A DNA stretch of 6,112 bases from positions 1 to 6,112 of the forward strand of contig QNBL01000172.1 in assembly GCA_003641695.1 (NCBI GenBank), written 5' to 3'. The DNA is from Spirochaetota bacterium (GTDB taxonomy: Bacteria; Spirochaetota; Spirochaetia; B11-G9). The notes under the pieces are model-generated. The model made no database searches and had not been told where the DNA came from. It was given only the letters and a program-made list of their open reading frames with translations. Both the position numbers and the translations under genes were made by a program. This document shows positions 4,970-6,112 of the stretch, one piece after another (the stretch's first letter is position 1; every line of letters begins with the position of its first letter).

Positions 4970-6112
4970 TTACTTGAAATCTTTCAGGGCTGCATCAGCT
5001 TCCTGCTGTGCTTTAGCCATGGCTTCTGCAGCTGTAACGGTTCCTGAGTAGGCTGCCTGAAGATTTTTATGGAATATATTCCTGACTTCTCCGAGATCCT
5101 GAAGGGAAAGCTCTTTTCCGGCGTATTTCAGTGCATCCCGGGTGTCTGCCGCCTGCGGAACTTTTGCAAGATAATCCTTCATGACAGGTTCGTTGTAAGC
5201 GCTCCTACGTACTGCAATGTACCCTGTTTTGGTGCTGAAATCAGCTGCGTATTTCGGTTGAGTAACAAAATAGGCAAATTTGATTGCTGCTTCCTGCTCA
5301 GCATCAGAAGCTCCTTTAAGGAGGTAAAAGTTACCACCTCCGGGAACGCTGGCATATGTTCCTTTTTTCTTACCGGGGATTGGCATTACTCCAACGTCAA
5401 ATCCGGCCTGCTTGATGATTCCGGTTAAACTTCCGGTGGAATGTACAATCATGGCAGTGCTGCCGTTGGCAAAATTTGTCGGTACTGCACCCCAGCTGCC
5501 CTGTACTCCGGCAGGTGTTGCCTTATATTTCTTTGAAAGGGAAATGTAAAAGTTAACTGCATCTATCACTTTCGGATTGTCAAAGATAACTTCAGTGTCA
5601 CTATCGCCGACTATATTCTGTCCTGCACCGATTGCAAGGGGCTGAAAAAGCCAGTAAGGCCATCCGGAGGGCCATTCGATTCCCCACCGTTTACCGGGAA
5701 TGGTCAGTTTTTGTGCTGCAGCGGCAAGAGAATCCCAGCTGTCAGGTGCATCCAGACCGGCTTCCTTAAAGAGATCCTTATTGTAATACATCACTACTGC
5801 GCTTCTCTGGAAAGGAATACTCCACAATTTTCCATTGTACTTTGAATTTTCAAGGAAAGAGGGGAATATATCGTTCAGATAACCTGCTTTATCCGGAACC
5901 TTGGCCAAGAGGTTGTCAAGGGGCAGAATGTAACCGGCATTGATAAGATCATAAAGATCTGTTGCAAGCATGACTGCCATGGCAGGTGCTTTCCCGCCGC
6001 CTTCAAAAGTTGTTTGAACTGCAGTTTTTACATCCCCATAACCGCCGGAGAATACCGGTTTCACCGTAATATTGGGATTCTCTTTTTGAAAATCAGCGAT
6101 ATACCCTGCGAG
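4970..6112 (-). CDS. Family 1 ABC solute-binding protein (UgpB-like), 5' end beyond window
   Basis: This is the extracytoplasmic binding protein that delivers ligand to the two permeases. 380 residues are visible. The frame stays open to the window edge, reading LAGYIADFQKENPNITVKPV, so an apparent GTG at 6064-6062 is an internal codon, not the start. The signal peptide or lipobox is outside. Family hallmarks in visible numbering: FSGGYGD (21-27), APAMAVMLATDLYDLINAG (42-60), MYYNKDLFKEAGL (108-120), FANGSTAMIVHSTGS (214-228), VGVMPIPG (240-247), PGGGNFYLLKG (257-267) and the C-terminal VRNIFHKNLQAAYSG (343-357). These follow the UgpB pattern. Where I recall E. coli UgpB having VFEVGT (with a ligand-contacting Glu), this protein has VMLATD, so glycerol-3-phosphate should not be assumed; a sugar or polyol is as likely. 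A hairpin and then the permease genes follow. Confidence 0.92.
   Translation of the reverse strand, partial: LAGYIADFQKENPNITVKPVFSGGYGDVKTAVQTTFEGGGKAPAMAVMLATDLYDLINAGYILPLDNLLAKVPDKAGYLNDIFPSFLENSKYNGKLWSIPFQRSAVVMYYNKDLFKEAGLDAPDSWDSLAAAAQKLTIPGKRWGIEWPSGWPYWLFQPLAIGAGQNIVGDSDTEVIFDNPKVIDAVNFYISLSKKYKATPAGVQGSWGAVPTNFANGSTAMIVHSTGSLTGIIKQAGFDVGVMPIPGKKKGTYASVPGGGNFYLLKGASDAEQEAAIKFAYFVTQPKYAADFSTKTGYIAVRRSAYNEPVMKDYLAKVPQAADTRDALKYAGKELSLQDLGEVRNIFHKNLQAAYSGTVTAAEAMAKAQQEADAALKDFK

Noticed and set aside
5069..5428. A 119-codon plus-strand open frame inside the binding-protein gene, and other plus-strand frames at 1435-1626, 2208-2390, 2829-3116 and 3251-3475.
   Set aside because: They lie antisense to well-supported genes, show no recognisable domain and are Cys- or aromatic-rich in the manner of shadow frames.
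6062..6064. GTG as the start of the binding protein.
   Set aside because: The frame continues upstream to the window edge with sequence typical of family 1 binding proteins, so the gene is simply cut by the window.

Overview
The window is a single, tightly packed block of six genes, all read on the minus strand, in the order (5' to 3' of transcription): solute-binding protein, permease 1, permease 2, P-loop kinase-like protein, murE, ddl. The first gene is cut at its 5' end by the right window edge and the last is cut at its 3' end by the left edge. No RNA gene, mobile element, CRISPR array or phage-like gene was seen, and no credible plus-strand gene.

Right half (3209-6112): the binding protein and two membrane permeases of a carbohydrate-type (CUT1, UgpBAE/MalEFG-like) ABC importer. 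No ATPase gene lies in the window. A GC-rich 7-bp hairpin sits between the binding protein and permease 1, and the two permease genes overlap by 8 bases. Centre (2469-3188): a 239-residue protein with a clear Walker A motif and an Arg/Lys-rich lid-like segment; it follows permease 2 by 20 bases and has a strong ribosome binding site. I do not recognise its family beyond a kinase-like P-loop fold. Left half (1-2417): two cytoplasmic peptidoglycan precursor enzymes, MurE (adds the third stem-peptide residue) and Ddl (makes D-Ala-D-Ala). They overlap by one base (TAGTG), which suggests translational coupling.

The distances between genes (56, -8, 20, 51 and -1 bases) would allow one transcript for all six, which would put an importer, a putative kinase and cell-wall synthesis together. 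The 51-base gap before murE is the likeliest place for a break: murE has no visible Shine-Dalgarno sequence there, but I see no convincing terminator or promoter either.

Organism: a bacterium with peptidoglycan, moderate G+C (roughly mid-40s per cent by eye), use of GTG starts and Shine-Dalgarno sites. The MurE substrate motif is DEDPRGENP rather than the DNPR of meso-diaminopimelate enzymes. This, with the general look of the proteins, fits a spirochaete (Spirochaeta/Treponema-like, whose peptidoglycan is reported to carry L-ornithine). The assignment is an inference from remembered family resemblance and needs a database search to confirm.
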